This document shows, one piece after another, positions 1-6,217 of a DNA stretch of 9,864 nucleotides. Numbering within the stretch: the stretch's first letter is position 1; the number at the start of each line of letters is the position of its first letter. The notes below the pieces were generated by a model that searched no databases, had not been told where the DNA came from, and saw only the letters and a program-made list of their open reading frames with translations. The stretch is taken from contig CALFEA010000032.1 in NCBI GenBank assembly GCA_937950385.1, positions 1-9,864 on the forward strand, given 5' to 3'. Origin of the DNA: an uncultured Altererythrobacter sp. (lineage in GTDB: Bacteria > Pseudomonadota > Alphaproteobacteria > Sphingomonadales > Sphingomonadaceae). The position numbers were made by a program, and so were the translations under genes.

Positions 1-984
1 CCCGATATGCTGGATGATGCAGTGGCGGGCAAGCGCTCGACCGATACAGATATGCCAGCGATTGCGAAATTTGGCGCTTTGCCGCGCCGCAAGAAAGTCT
101 CGCCATCGGCATTCCTCACGATTGCAGAGGGCTGCGATAAATTCTGCACCTATTGCGTTGTGCCCTATACGCGCGGCGCGGAAATCTCGCGCCCGTTCAG
201 CGATTTGGTCGCTGAGGCGCAGATTTTGGTCGAGGCGGGCGCGCGCGAAATTACCTTGCTTGGGCAGAATGTTTCGGCTTGGTCGGGTGAGGACGATAAA
301 GGCAATGTGATCGGGCTCGCGGGCCTGATCCGTACTTTGGCCAAGGTCGATGGCTTGGCGCGCTTGCGCTACACCACTTCGCATCCCGCCGACATGGACG
401 ATGCTCTGATTGCGGCTCATGGCGAAGTCGACAAACTCATGCCCTATCTCCACTTGCCCGTGCAGGCTGGCAGCGACCGCGTGCTGAAAGCCATGAACCG
501 CAGTCACACTGCGGATAGCTATTTGCGGCTGCTCGAACGTTTCCGCGCCGCGCGCCCCGATCTGGCACTGTCGGGCGATTTTATCGTTGGCTTCCCCGGC
601 GAGACAGATGCCGAGTTTGAAGAGACTTTGGCGATTGTTGACGAAGTGCGTTACGCGCAGGCCTATAGCTTCAAATATTCCCCGCGCCCCGGAACGCCCG
701 CCGCGACAATGGACGGACAAGTCCCCGTCGAAGTGATGGATGAAAGGCTCGCGCGCCTACAATCCGCGCTTTCCCGCGATCAGCTTGCGTTTAATCAAGC
801 GAGTGCTGGCAAAACCTGCGACGTGCTGGTCGAGCGCAAAGGCAAGCTGGAGGGGCAATGGCTCGGCAAATCGCCATGGCTGCAATCGGTGTGGTTTGAG
901 GCGGATGCAAAAATCGGCGACATGCTAAGCGTTGATATTATTGAGGGCCGGCCCAGTTCGCTGATGGGCTCCTTGCAAGGATAG
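1..984 (+). CDS. miaB: tRNA-2-methylthio-N6-isopentenyladenosine37 synthase MiaB, 5'-truncated by window
   Basis: MiaB is a radical-SAM methylthiotransferase that adds the 2-methylthio group to i6A at position 37 of tRNAs reading UNN codons. The reading frame is open from base 1, so the true start lies upstream; the Met at position 7 is internal. Counting from that Met, the radical-SAM cysteines are C43, C47 and C50 in EGCDKFCTYC, followed by VVPYTRGAEISRP, which is typical of MiaB rather than RimO or MtaB. The radical-SAM barrel fills about residues 35-265. A C-terminal TRAM domain (about 265-325, GKTCDVLVERKGK onward) binds tRNA. The N-terminal UPF0004 domain with the second cluster's cysteines is mostly outside the window. 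phoH follows after 67 bp on the same strand, the usual bacterial order. The family assignment is very secure. Confidence 0.96.
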   Translation, partial: PDMLDDAVAGKRSTDTDMPAIAKFGALPRRKKVSPSAFLTIAEGCDKFCTYCVVPYTRGAEISRPFSDLVAEAQILVEAGAREITLLGQNVSAWSGEDDKGNVIGLAGLIRTLAKVDGLARLRYTTSHPADMDDALIAAHGEVDKLMPYLHLPVQAGSDRVLKAMNRSHTADSYLRLLERFRAARPDLALSGDFIVGFPGETDAEFEETLAIVDEVRYAQAYSFKYSPRPGTPAATMDGQVPVEVMDERLARLQSALSRDQLAFNQASAGKTCDVLVERKGKLEGQWLGKSPWLQSVWFEADAKIGDMLSVDIIEGRPSSLMGSLQG

Positions 985-1051
985 CTGTCTGAGGCGTAAG
1001 CTAGCGACTCAACCAATCAACGACGATAGCAAAAGGCAGCACACAGTATTT

Positions 1052-2101
1052 ATGGCGAAAAAAGCCGCTCCGAAACCCGAAAAAGATGCCATCGCACCGG
1101 TGGGCTTTCTACAAAAATCTGCGATCCAGCGGACCAATAGCGAAATGCATTTTGAGGACACGGCATTGCTCGTGCCTTTATTCGGTCAGTTTGACGCCAA
1201 TCTTGTGCAGGTTGAAAACCGCCTCAGCGTCACGATCCATGCGCGCGGCGATAAGGTTATGATTGAGGGGCCAAGCGATAGTGTAGAGCGCACCCGTGAA
1301 GTGCTTCAAACCATGTATGACCGTCTGGCCAAGGGGCAAGAATTGGGCAGCGGCGCGATTGAATCGATCATCGCAATGTCCAATGAGCCAACGCTTGAAG
1401 GTATAGTCTCCGGCGATAAGGCAAAGGGCGGGGACGGTGCGCCGGTTATGATCCGCACGCGCCGCAAAACCATTGTGCCGCGTTCGCCGGGGCAAATCCC
1501 TTACATGCAGCAATTGGCGCGTGATGATTTGATCTTCGCATTGGGTCCGGCGGGTACGGGCAAGACCTATCTGGCAGTGGCGCAGGCCGTCAGCCAGCTG
1601 ATAACCGGTAGTGTTCAGCGTCTGATCCTTTCGCGTCCAGCGGTGGAGGCGGGCGAGCGGCTCGGCTTTCTGCCCGGTGATATGAAGGAAAAGGTCGATC
1701 CCTATCTGCGCCCGATTTACGATGCGCTGTATGATTGCATGCCGCCCGAACAAGTTGAGCGCCGGATCGCCAGCGGCGAGATTGAAATCGCCCCGATTGC
1801 CTTTATGCGCGGGCGAACACTCGCTGATGCTTTTGTGATTTTGGATGAGGCGCAAAACACGACCCGCGAGCAGATGAAAATGTTCCTCACCCGCTTTGGT
1901 CAGAACAGCCGCATGGTTGTATGCGGTGATCCGCGCCAGGTCGATATTCCTGGCGGTGACCGTATGTCTGGCCTTGCCGATGCGGTGGACCGGCTCGAAG
2001 GCTTAGAGGGGATTGCGACCTCGCGCTTCACCGCGGCGGATATTGTGCGCCACCCAATCGTTGGGCGCATTGTTGAGGCGTATGAGGGTAAAGATTCGTG
2101 A
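1052..2101 (+). CDS. phoH: PhoH family ATPase (YbeZ-like)
   Basis: This is a cytosolic PhoH/YbeZ P-loop ATPase of 349 aa, the family's usual length. It has an N-terminal KH-like RNA-binding region (about residues 38-95) and a C-terminal ATPase domain (about 140-345). Walker A is GPAGTGKT at residues 165-172, and Walker B is FVILDEAQN at 261-269. The motif SRPAVEAGERLGFLPGD at 194-210 is highly characteristic. In other bacteria YbeZ works with the endoribonuclease YbeY in rRNA processing, and ybeY lies nearby here. The ATG start has only a distant purine-rich stretch (AAAAGG, about 15 nt upstream), so initiation may be weak or partly dependent on miaB readthrough. The stop codon overlaps the next gene's GTG in a GTGA junction, which implies translational coupling. 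Confidence 0.95.
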   Translation: MAKKAAPKPEKDAIAPVGFLQKSAIQRTNSEMHFEDTALLVPLFGQFDANLVQVENRLSVTIHARGDKVMIEGPSDSVERTREVLQTMYDRLAKGQELGSGAIESIIAMSNEPTLEGIVSGDKAKGGDGAPVMIRTRRKTIVPRSPGQIPYMQQLARDDLIFALGPAGTGKTYLAVAQAVSQLITGSVQRLILSRPAVEAGERLGFLPGDMKEKVDPYLRPIYDALYDCMPPEQVERRIASGEIEIAPIAFMRGRTLADAFVILDEAQNTTREQMKMFLTRFGQNSRMVVCGDPRQVDIPGGDRMSGLADAVDRLEGLEGIATSRFTAADIVRHPIVGRIVEAYEGKDS

Positions 2102-2430
2102 GTCCTGTCCAACCGGTTATTCACGAACTTGCCTCGCTTCCATTTGAAACTTTAAGTGATGACCTGCCGCAGCCAATGATTGATCGCTGCGTTGCATTAT
2201 TGGATTTGGTTTCAAGCGAAATAAGCATTGGCGATGCGCGCACTTTGCTGGCGCTCTTGCCTGAAACGGATGATGATCTGTTCGGCGTCAATTGGACTGT
2301 GCTGCATGCAATTGAGGCATGCAAAACATGGCCGGATTGGGACGCATTGGATGCGAAAAACGGATTTTGGAGCGACTTGCTGAGGCAGCGTTGTATCCGC
2401 GCTGGAATGAATTCGGCACATTCTGCATGA
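2098..2430 (+). CDS. hypothetical protein between phoH and ybeY, translationally coupled to both
   Basis: I do not recognise this 110-aa protein. It is acidic by eye count (17 D/E against 7 K/R), has no signal peptide or membrane segment, and carries three cysteines and four tryptophans clustered in its second half (FGVNW, TWPDWD, GFWSDLLRQR). It looks like a small soluble, mostly helical protein. Three things support a real gene. A GTG start overlaps the phoH stop (GTGA), with GAGGG at 2084-2088 placed 9 nt upstream. The TGA stop overlaps the YbeY ATG (ATGA). Codon use resembles its neighbours. YbeY's ATG has no convincing ribosome-binding site of its own, so translation of this gene may feed YbeY synthesis. 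Its place between two genes of rRNA maturation suggests a lineage-specific accessory role, but that is inference from position only. Confidence 0.7.
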   Translation: MSPVQPVIHELASLPFETLSDDLPQPMIDRCVALLDLVSSEISIGDARTLLALLPETDDDLFGVNWTVLHAIEACKTWPDWDALDAKNGFWSDLLRQRCIRAGMNSAHSA

Positions 2431-2915
2431 TTCTCGATGTCGATAGTGATGACTGGCCAATGGGTGAATGGGAAGCTCTCGCCAATCGCGCTGCTGAGGG
2501 TGCGGCAAAGGTCGCTCCAGAGCTTTCCAATCCGCGTCTTCAAACCAGCATTCTGTTCACTTCCGATAGCGAAGTGCATGCGCTGAACAAACAATGGCGC
2601 GGGCGCGATAAGCCCACCAATGTTTTGAGCTTTCCCATGCTGACCCGTCATGAATTGCTAGCCCTCGAAACAGATGGCCCGCCCGAAATGTTGGGCGATC
2701 TTGCGTTGGCTTTCGAGACCTGCGCGCGCGAAGCGGCGGAGAAAAACATTAGCGTTGCCGATCACACCGCCCATCTCATTATCCACGGATTGCTCCATCT
2801 GGTCGGCTATGATCACGAAACCAGCGATGCAGATGCAGAGAAGATGGAAGATTTAGAGGTGCAAATACTTGCAAAAATGGGCATCGCAGACCCATATATT
2901 GATGCATCCGCGTAA
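2427..2915 (+). CDS. ybeY: endoribonuclease YbeY (rRNA maturation factor)
   Basis: YbeY is a zinc-dependent single-strand endoribonuclease involved in 16S rRNA 3'-end maturation and 70S ribosome quality control in the cytosol. The protein is 162 aa against about 155 in E. coli. The metal-binding signature is HLIIHGLLHLVGYDH at residues 116-130; the three zinc-ligand histidines are H120, H124 and H130. The conserved WRGRDKPTNVLSFP segment (57-70) precedes it. I chose the ATG at 2427 because it overlaps the upstream stop as ATGA and gives the normal family length. The frame is open back to 2319, but that longer version would overlap the upstream gene by over 100 bases and add 36 residues the family does not have. 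No clear Shine-Dalgarno precedes the ATG, so expression probably depends on coupling to the upstream gene. Confidence 0.95.
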   Translation: MILDVDSDDWPMGEWEALANRAAEGAAKVAPELSNPRLQTSILFTSDSEVHALNKQWRGRDKPTNVLSFPMLTRHELLALETDGPPEMLGDLALAFETCAREAAEKNISVADHTAHLIIHGLLHLVGYDHETSDADAEKMEDLEVQILAKMGIADPYIDASA

Positions 2916-2936
2916 ATAGGAGCGTACACTAAGGGC

Positions 2937-3848
2937 ATGCCCGATAATTCACCTTCAAAAGCCTCCGCTCCCAAACCGGAGCCTGACAGTAGCAGTGGGT
3001 TTTTCGCTGCTATTCGCAAATTCCTGCGCCTAGATGATGGTGACCGCTCGCTGCGTGAACAGTTAGAAGACGCGATTGACGAGCATGAAGATGTCGCCGA
3101 GGGCGAACCTCAACTTGAGGACAATGATGGCGATCTATCGACGGTAGAGCGCCAAATGCTGCGCAATCTGCTGCATTTTAGCGAGCATGACGCAGATGAT
3201 GTCGCCGTGCCGCGAAGCGAAATTGTCGCTATGCCGGTCAGCGCGACTTGGGAAGAATTGGTCGCCGCTTTTAGCGAACATGGCCATTCACGCCTGCCGG
3301 TCTACCGCGAGACTTTGGATGAAGTGATCGGGATGATCCACATTAAGGACGTTTTCCCATTTCTCGCCAATGGCGGGGAGCCGCCGCGTGATTGGACTAC
3401 GTTGATGCGCCAGCCGCTCTATGTGCCGCAAGTGCGCGGCGCGCTCGATGTGCTGGCCGATATGCGCACGCGCCGGATGCATCTGGCGATTGTGCTGGAT
3501 GAATTTTCCGGCACAGATGGCATCATCACGATTGAAGATTTGGTCGAGGAAATCGTCGGCGAGATCGAGGATGAGCATGATGAAACGCCTGAGGCGCTGA
3601 TCGTGCCAATTGGTGATGGGATGTGGGATTGCCACGCCCGCGCAGAGCTCGATGACGTTGCCAAGCTGGTTGATCCGCAATTGGCCGAGGTTGAAGAAGC
3701 GGTCGATACGCTTGGCGGCCTCGCATTCGTATTGGCTGAGCAAGTGCCGCAAGTTGGCAGCATGCTTGACCACCCCAGCGGTTGGCGGATGGAAGTGCTT
3801 TCCGCCGATGAAACACATGTGAAACGGCTGCGGCTGCATCAGCCATAA
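2937..3848 (+). CDS. corC: hemolysin/CorC family CBS-domain protein (YbeX-like)
   Basis: This 303-aa protein belongs to the CorC/YbeX/TlyC family. A poorly conserved acidic N-terminus (1-85) precedes two CBS domains that typically bind adenosine nucleotides: about 89-142 (VPRSEIVAMP to GMIHIKDVF) and 155-212 (PLYVPQVRGALDVLADMRTRRMH onward, with AIVLDEFSGTDGIITIEDLVEEIVGEIEDEHD). The C-terminal CorC/HlyC domain is about 218-301. There are no transmembrane segments, so it is the soluble CorC/YbeX type and not a DUF21 membrane exporter. Older literature links CorC to Mg2+/Co2+ efflux, and YbeX has since been tied to ribosome metabolism. It lies 21 bp after ybeY. AGGAG at 2918-2922 is 14 nt from the ATG, a rather long spacing. 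It is the last recognisable member of the plus-strand operon. The commonly adjacent lnt is missing. Confidence 0.93.
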   Translation: MPDNSPSKASAPKPEPDSSSGFFAAIRKFLRLDDGDRSLREQLEDAIDEHEDVAEGEPQLEDNDGDLSTVERQMLRNLLHFSEHDADDVAVPRSEIVAMPVSATWEELVAAFSEHGHSRLPVYRETLDEVIGMIHIKDVFPFLANGGEPPRDWTTLMRQPLYVPQVRGALDVLADMRTRRMHLAIVLDEFSGTDGIITIEDLVEEIVGEIEDEHDETPEALIVPIGDGMWDCHARAELDDVAKLVDPQLAEVEEAVDTLGGLAFVLAEQVPQVGSMLDHPSGWRMEVLSADETHVKRLRLHQP

Positions 3849-3973
3849 CGGCCGTAAAAGTGCAATTGTGACGTGCACTAAACGAAACAACTTCGTAAAA
3901 TGACAGTCCCACATGCACTTTTTTGCATCCATTACGATAGTCACGCGTATCTGTACGTGAAAGAGAGAGTGAC
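3849..3973 (+). promoter_or_regulatory. corC-lysR intergenic region with repeated TGCACT half-sites
   Basis: This 125-bp gap must hold the end of the corC transcript and any promoter for the LysR gene. It contains AGTGCA (3859-3864), TGCACT (3874-3879) and TGCACT (3914-3919). The first two form a dyad with a 9-bp spacer centred about 105 bp before the LysR ATG. The first and third extend to a 9-bp perfect inverted repeat, AAAAGTGCA (3856-3864) and TGCACTTTT (3914-3922). A small hairpin, ACGAA-N5-TTCGT (3882-3896), lies between. LysR-type regulators usually bind such dyads and autoregulate, but these sites do not fit the T-N11-A core. The purine run AAAGAGAGAG (3960-3969) serves as the LysR ribosome-binding site. 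I see no convincing -35/-10 pair, although TTGCAT (3923-3928) and GTATCT (3947-3952) are weak candidates. Confidence 0.4.
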
Positions 3974-4858
3974 ATGCCGACACGCAGACTTCCGCCCCTT
4001 CGCGCCCTAGAGGCGTTTATGCGCACAGTGCGCCTTGGCTCTGCCCGTGCAGCAGCAGAGGAGATTGGGCTTAGCCCATCTGCTTTGTCGCGCCGTATCA
4101 GCAATTTGGAAGAGTTTGTGGGCAAGAAATTGTTCACCCGCGCGCGCCAGTCGATGCAGCTAACCGATGAGGGGCAAGCATTTTATGAGGCGGTTAATCC
4201 GCATTTAGAAGCGCTTGCACGGTCGGTTGAAAGCCAGTCAGAAAACATCTCTGTCTTGCGCCTCCACCTTGGTGTGTTGCCCTTGTTTGGCAGCCAGCGA
4301 TTGTTCCCGCGTCTGGGTGAGCTGCGCAAACGGCATCCATTGCTGCATATCGACATTGATACAGGCCCGCATTTGGAAGACCGCGTCGGCGACACGTTGG
4401 ATGCTGCGATTATCTTGTCGCGAGGGCCCGAAACGGGCCTGCATGCGGTGCGGCTGGATCACAATATGGTTCATGCGATCTGTTCAAAGGAATTGGCTGA
4501 AAAGATTGGCGGCAATCCTGACCGTGAAGCGCTGCACAAGCAGACTTTCCTTATTCACAATGAGCTGCCGGCGAGTTTTGAGGCATGGAAAACAGCGATT
4601 GAGATGGAAGATTTAGAGCCTGCTGCGATTGACCATTATGATTCGGGTCAATTGATGCTGGAGGCCGCCGCCCAAGGGCTAGGCATTGCAATCATGCATG
4701 ATGATCACATGCGCCGCGCGGCCGATAACCGCGTAACTGATCTCTATGGGTTGGAGGTCGAAAGCCCCTACAGCTATTGGTTTGTGTGCAAGCCAACAGC
4801 GCTAGAACAGCGTCCAGTGCGATTGTTCCATGATTGGTTGGTGGGAGCTGGCCTCTAA
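3974..4858 (+). CDS. LysR family transcriptional regulator, GcvA-like
   Basis: This is a 294-aa LysR-type regulator with the normal family layout. An N-terminal winged helix-turn-helix spans about residues 7-66 (LPPLRALEAFMRTVRLGSARAAAEEIGLSPSALSRRISNLEEFVGKKLF, then LTDEGQAFY), and a periplasmic-binding-protein-like effector domain spans about 95-290. The RLPPLRALEAF opening and the C-terminal FVCKP...VRLFHDWL stretch resemble the GcvA/AmpR subgroup. The effector and targets cannot be read from the sequence. Unlike many LysR genes it has no divergent partner: corC lies upstream on the same strand and plsC converges on it, the two stops being 9 bp apart. Autoregulation through the upstream TGCACT repeats is possible. 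Its occurrence next to corC, where lnt is often found, is unusual and may mark a rearrangement. Confidence 0.9.
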   Translation: MPTRRLPPLRALEAFMRTVRLGSARAAAEEIGLSPSALSRRISNLEEFVGKKLFTRARQSMQLTDEGQAFYEAVNPHLEALARSVESQSENISVLRLHLGVLPLFGSQRLFPRLGELRKRHPLLHIDIDTGPHLEDRVGDTLDAAIILSRGPETGLHAVRLDHNMVHAICSKELAEKIGGNPDREALHKQTFLIHNELPASFEAWKTAIEMEDLEPAAIDHYDSGQLMLEAAAQGLGIAIMHDDHMRRAADNRVTDLYGLEVESPYSYWFVCKPTALEQRPVRLFHDWLVGAGL

Positions 4859-4867
4859 AAGCTGACC

Positions 4868-5731
4868 CTAGCTCTTTGCATCATCGGGTGCATGATAACG
4901 GACGGGCGGAACATCATAGGGAAAATCGCGCAGGGGTTTTTCCAAGGTATGCAGCAAAGCTTCTTCGATTTGTGCGCGCGCTTGTGCGCCGATGGATTTG
5001 CGCCCGTCATGCTCGGTTGGGCAAAACGGCTCTAGGAAATGCAGGCGCAGCTTGAACGTGCCGCGGCGCGCCATCACGCGCTTGCCATTATTGACCCCGC
5101 TTTCAAACCCGATCCAGCCAAGCCATTCGGCAACCTCGCCGTAATCGAGCAGCACCGGCTGCACCATAACGCCTGGGGGCGGGGGTTCGAGCACGCGCAA
5201 CATGCTTGTTTTGAATGGCAAAAGTGATTGCCCGTCGGTTGTTGTGCCCTCTGGAAAAACGGTGACTGACCAATTGTCTGCCAGCGCCTCGCGCAATTGG
5301 TTGATTTGTTCAGCCACGCCCATGCGGTTTTCGCGTTTCACAAAAACGGTTCGGTTTAGCGAGGCGAGCCAGCCGACAATCGGGGCTTGTCTGAGCTCGG
5401 CTTTCGATACGAAGGCCGTGCCACTGGCGCCTGCCAGCGATAGAATATCAATCCACGACACATGGTTCGAGATAAAGAACACATCGCGTTTAAGCGGTAC
5501 GCCAACGGTCTCTACTTTTGCGCCAACCACGCGGGTCGCAAAGCGCAAAAACCACATGGGAAAGGGCGAGCCATAGGAAATGATGCGGAAGATATAATGA
5601 AGCGGAACCAGCACAATCAGGGCGGCGACCAAAGCCAGTCCGCGCAATATGATCCGGACCCAACCCATAGCCGATACGTGGGTGTCTTCCCCGCGCTCTG
5701 CTGCTGCCCGAAGGTCTGCGTCAGCTGTCAC
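4868..5731 (-). CDS. plsC: 1-acyl-sn-glycerol-3-phosphate acyltransferase (PlsC-like)
   Basis: This is a membrane-bound lysophospholipid acyltransferase that probably makes phosphatidic acid from lysophosphatidic acid at the inner membrane. Counted from the GTG start used here (287 aa), one hydrophobic helix lies at about residues 26-47 (ILRGLALVAALIVLVPLHYIF). The catalytic NH-x4-D motif is in NHVSWID (H90, D95). The glycerol-phosphate motif FPEGTT is at 159-164, followed by LLPFKTSML. The start is uncertain. GTG at 5729-5731 overlaps the fur stop by 11 nt, with GGAG about 12 nt upstream. ATG at 5666-5668 (MGWVRII, 266 aa) sits just before the membrane helix and is the conservative alternative. 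The open frame extends to 5860, but that would run deep into fur. It is co-directional with fur and converges on the LysR gene. Confidence 0.9.
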   Translation of the reverse strand: MTADADLRAAAERGEDTHVSAMGWVRIILRGLALVAALIVLVPLHYIFRIISYGSPFPMWFLRFATRVVGAKVETVGVPLKRDVFFISNHVSWIDILSLAGASGTAFVSKAELRQAPIVGWLASLNRTVFVKRENRMGVAEQINQLREALADNWSVTVFPEGTTTDGQSLLPFKTSMLRVLEPPPPGVMVQPVLLDYGEVAEWLGWIGFESGVNNGKRVMARRGTFKLRLHFLEPFCPTEHDGRKSIGAQARAQIEEALLHTLEKPLRDFPYDVPPVRYHAPDDAKS

Positions 5732-6143
5732 GGCTGAGCCGGACTCCGTATAATTCCATGCGGTGATCAACCAGGCGGTAGCCCAATTTTTCCGCGATGA
5801 TTTTTTGCAAAGCCTCAAGCTCAGGATCGACGAATTCGACGACCTTGCCTGTTTCCACATCGATCAAATGATCGTGATGGGCCTCAGGCGCGGCTTCATA
5901 ACGAGCGCGTCCATCGCCGAAATCATGGCGATCGAGAATACCAGCCTCTTCGAACAGGCGAACGGTGCGATAGACAGTGGCGATCGAGATTTTGGAATCG
6001 ATGGCAGATGCGCGGCTGTGCAGCAGCTCGACATCGGGGTGATCGTCGCTTTCCGACAACACTTTTGCGATGACGCGGCGCTGATCGGTAATGCGCAGAC
6101 CCTTGTCCGCACACAATTGTTCAAGATCAATCTTTTGCTGCAA
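5721..6143 (-). CDS. fur: Fur family metalloregulator (alphaproteobacterial Fur/Mur type)
   Basis: This is a dimeric metal-sensing repressor of iron or manganese genes. With the TTG start at 6141-6143 it has 140 aa. The winged helix-turn-helix DNA-binding domain includes GLRITDQRRVIAKVL (15-29) and the recognition helix ISIATVYRTVRLFEE (52-66). Likely regulatory-metal ligands are in HHDH (89-92), with E83 and E104 nearby. The usual C-x2-C structural zinc site after HHDHLI is absent: the segment reads HLIDVETGKVVEF, as in alphaproteobacterial Fur/Mur proteins. I prefer the TTG because GGAG at 6150-6153 sits 6 nt upstream and the resulting MQQKIDLEQLC matches the family's N-terminus. A GTG at 6168-6170 would add nine residues but lies inside a terminator-like hairpin with no usable ribosome site. 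A 10-codon ORF overlaps the TTG start. plsC overlaps its 3' end. Confidence 0.92.
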   Translation of the reverse strand: MQQKIDLEQLCADKGLRITDQRRVIAKVLSESDDHPDVELLHSRASAIDSKISIATVYRTVRLFEEAGILDRHDFGDGRARYEAAPEAHHDHLIDVETGKVVEFVDPELEALQKIIAEKLGYRLVDHRMELYGVRLSRDS

Positions 6144-6159
6144 TTCGCACTCCAGACAT
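6127..6159 (-). other. possible upstream ORF overlapping the fur start (10 codons, MSGVRIAAKD)
   Basis: The ATG at 6157-6159 is preceded by GGTGGAG with 5 nt spacing to the GGAG core, a better ribosome site than any in-frame fur start. It encodes MSGVRIAAKD and stops at TGA 6127-6129, in a different frame from fur and spanning the proposed fur TTG. Its Shine-Dalgarno lies in the 3' arm of the upstream hairpin, so folding would hide it. In E. coli a leader ORF called uof is translationally coupled to fur and is the target of RyhB. A similar role here is inference only. The ORF is short enough to have arisen by chance. Confidence 0.35.
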
Positions 6160-6162
6160 AAA

Positions 6163-6191
6163 AGCTCCACCCTCTTTAGGAGGGCGGAGCT
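6163..6191 (-). terminator. intrinsic-terminator-like hairpin between mucR and fur
   Basis: Read on the minus strand, AGCTCCGCCCTC pairs with GAGGGTGGAGCT around a 5-nt CTAAA loop. This gives 12 pairs, one of them a G-U wobble, and a run of four T follows (6163-6160). This fits a rho-independent terminator for mucR, although the U-tract is short. On the plus strand the wobble becomes an A-C mismatch and no T-run follows, so it is directional. It lies only 16 nt before the proposed fur start region, so fur needs either readthrough or a promoter inside mucR. Confidence 0.7.
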
Positions 6192-6196
6192 CTCTA

Positions 6197-6213
6197 CTCA
6201 AGTTGGACTTGAG
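6197..6213 (-). repeat. perfect 7-bp inverted repeat after the mucR stop
   Basis: CTCAAGT and ACTTGAG form a perfect 7-bp stem with a 3-nt loop, starting 4 nt after the mucR TAA. It sits directly before the terminator-like hairpin, so the mucR-fur junction carries two tandem hairpins. The minus-strand segment ACCCTC (6216-6211), which shares CTC with this stem, is complementary to GAGGGT in the 3' arm of the terminator (6174-6169). A mutually exclusive fold is therefore possible on paper. Confidence 0.5.
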
Positions 6214-6217
6214 GGTT

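Noticed and set aside
971..980. Ten-base perfect palindrome CCTTGCAAGG at the end of miaB
   Set aside because: It lies inside coding sequence, has no loop or T-run, and a 10-bp palindrome is expected by chance in a window of this size.
1178..1855. A 225-codon minus-strand ORF opposite phoH
   Set aside because: It lies entirely antisense to a well-conserved phoH, its translation shows no recognisable domain, and long antisense frames are common with this codon use.
2319..2426. N-terminal extension of YbeY from the ATG at 2319
   Set aside because: It adds 36 residues unlike the family, overlaps the upstream gene in another frame, and is made unnecessary by the ATGA junction at 2427.
3288..4137. 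Long minus-strand ORFs opposite corC and the start of lysR
   Set aside because: They cover two confident plus-strand genes and the gap between them, and encode composition typical of shadow frames (rich in H, R, S). No ribosome site or family motif was seen.
4859..4874. Possible bidirectional terminator between lysR and plsC
   Set aside because: Only a 4-bp AGCT stem with imperfect A/T flanks is present, too weak to call.
5732..5860. Longer PlsC start reaching into fur
   Set aside because: It would overlap 140 bases of conserved fur coding sequence, and the extra residues show no family match.
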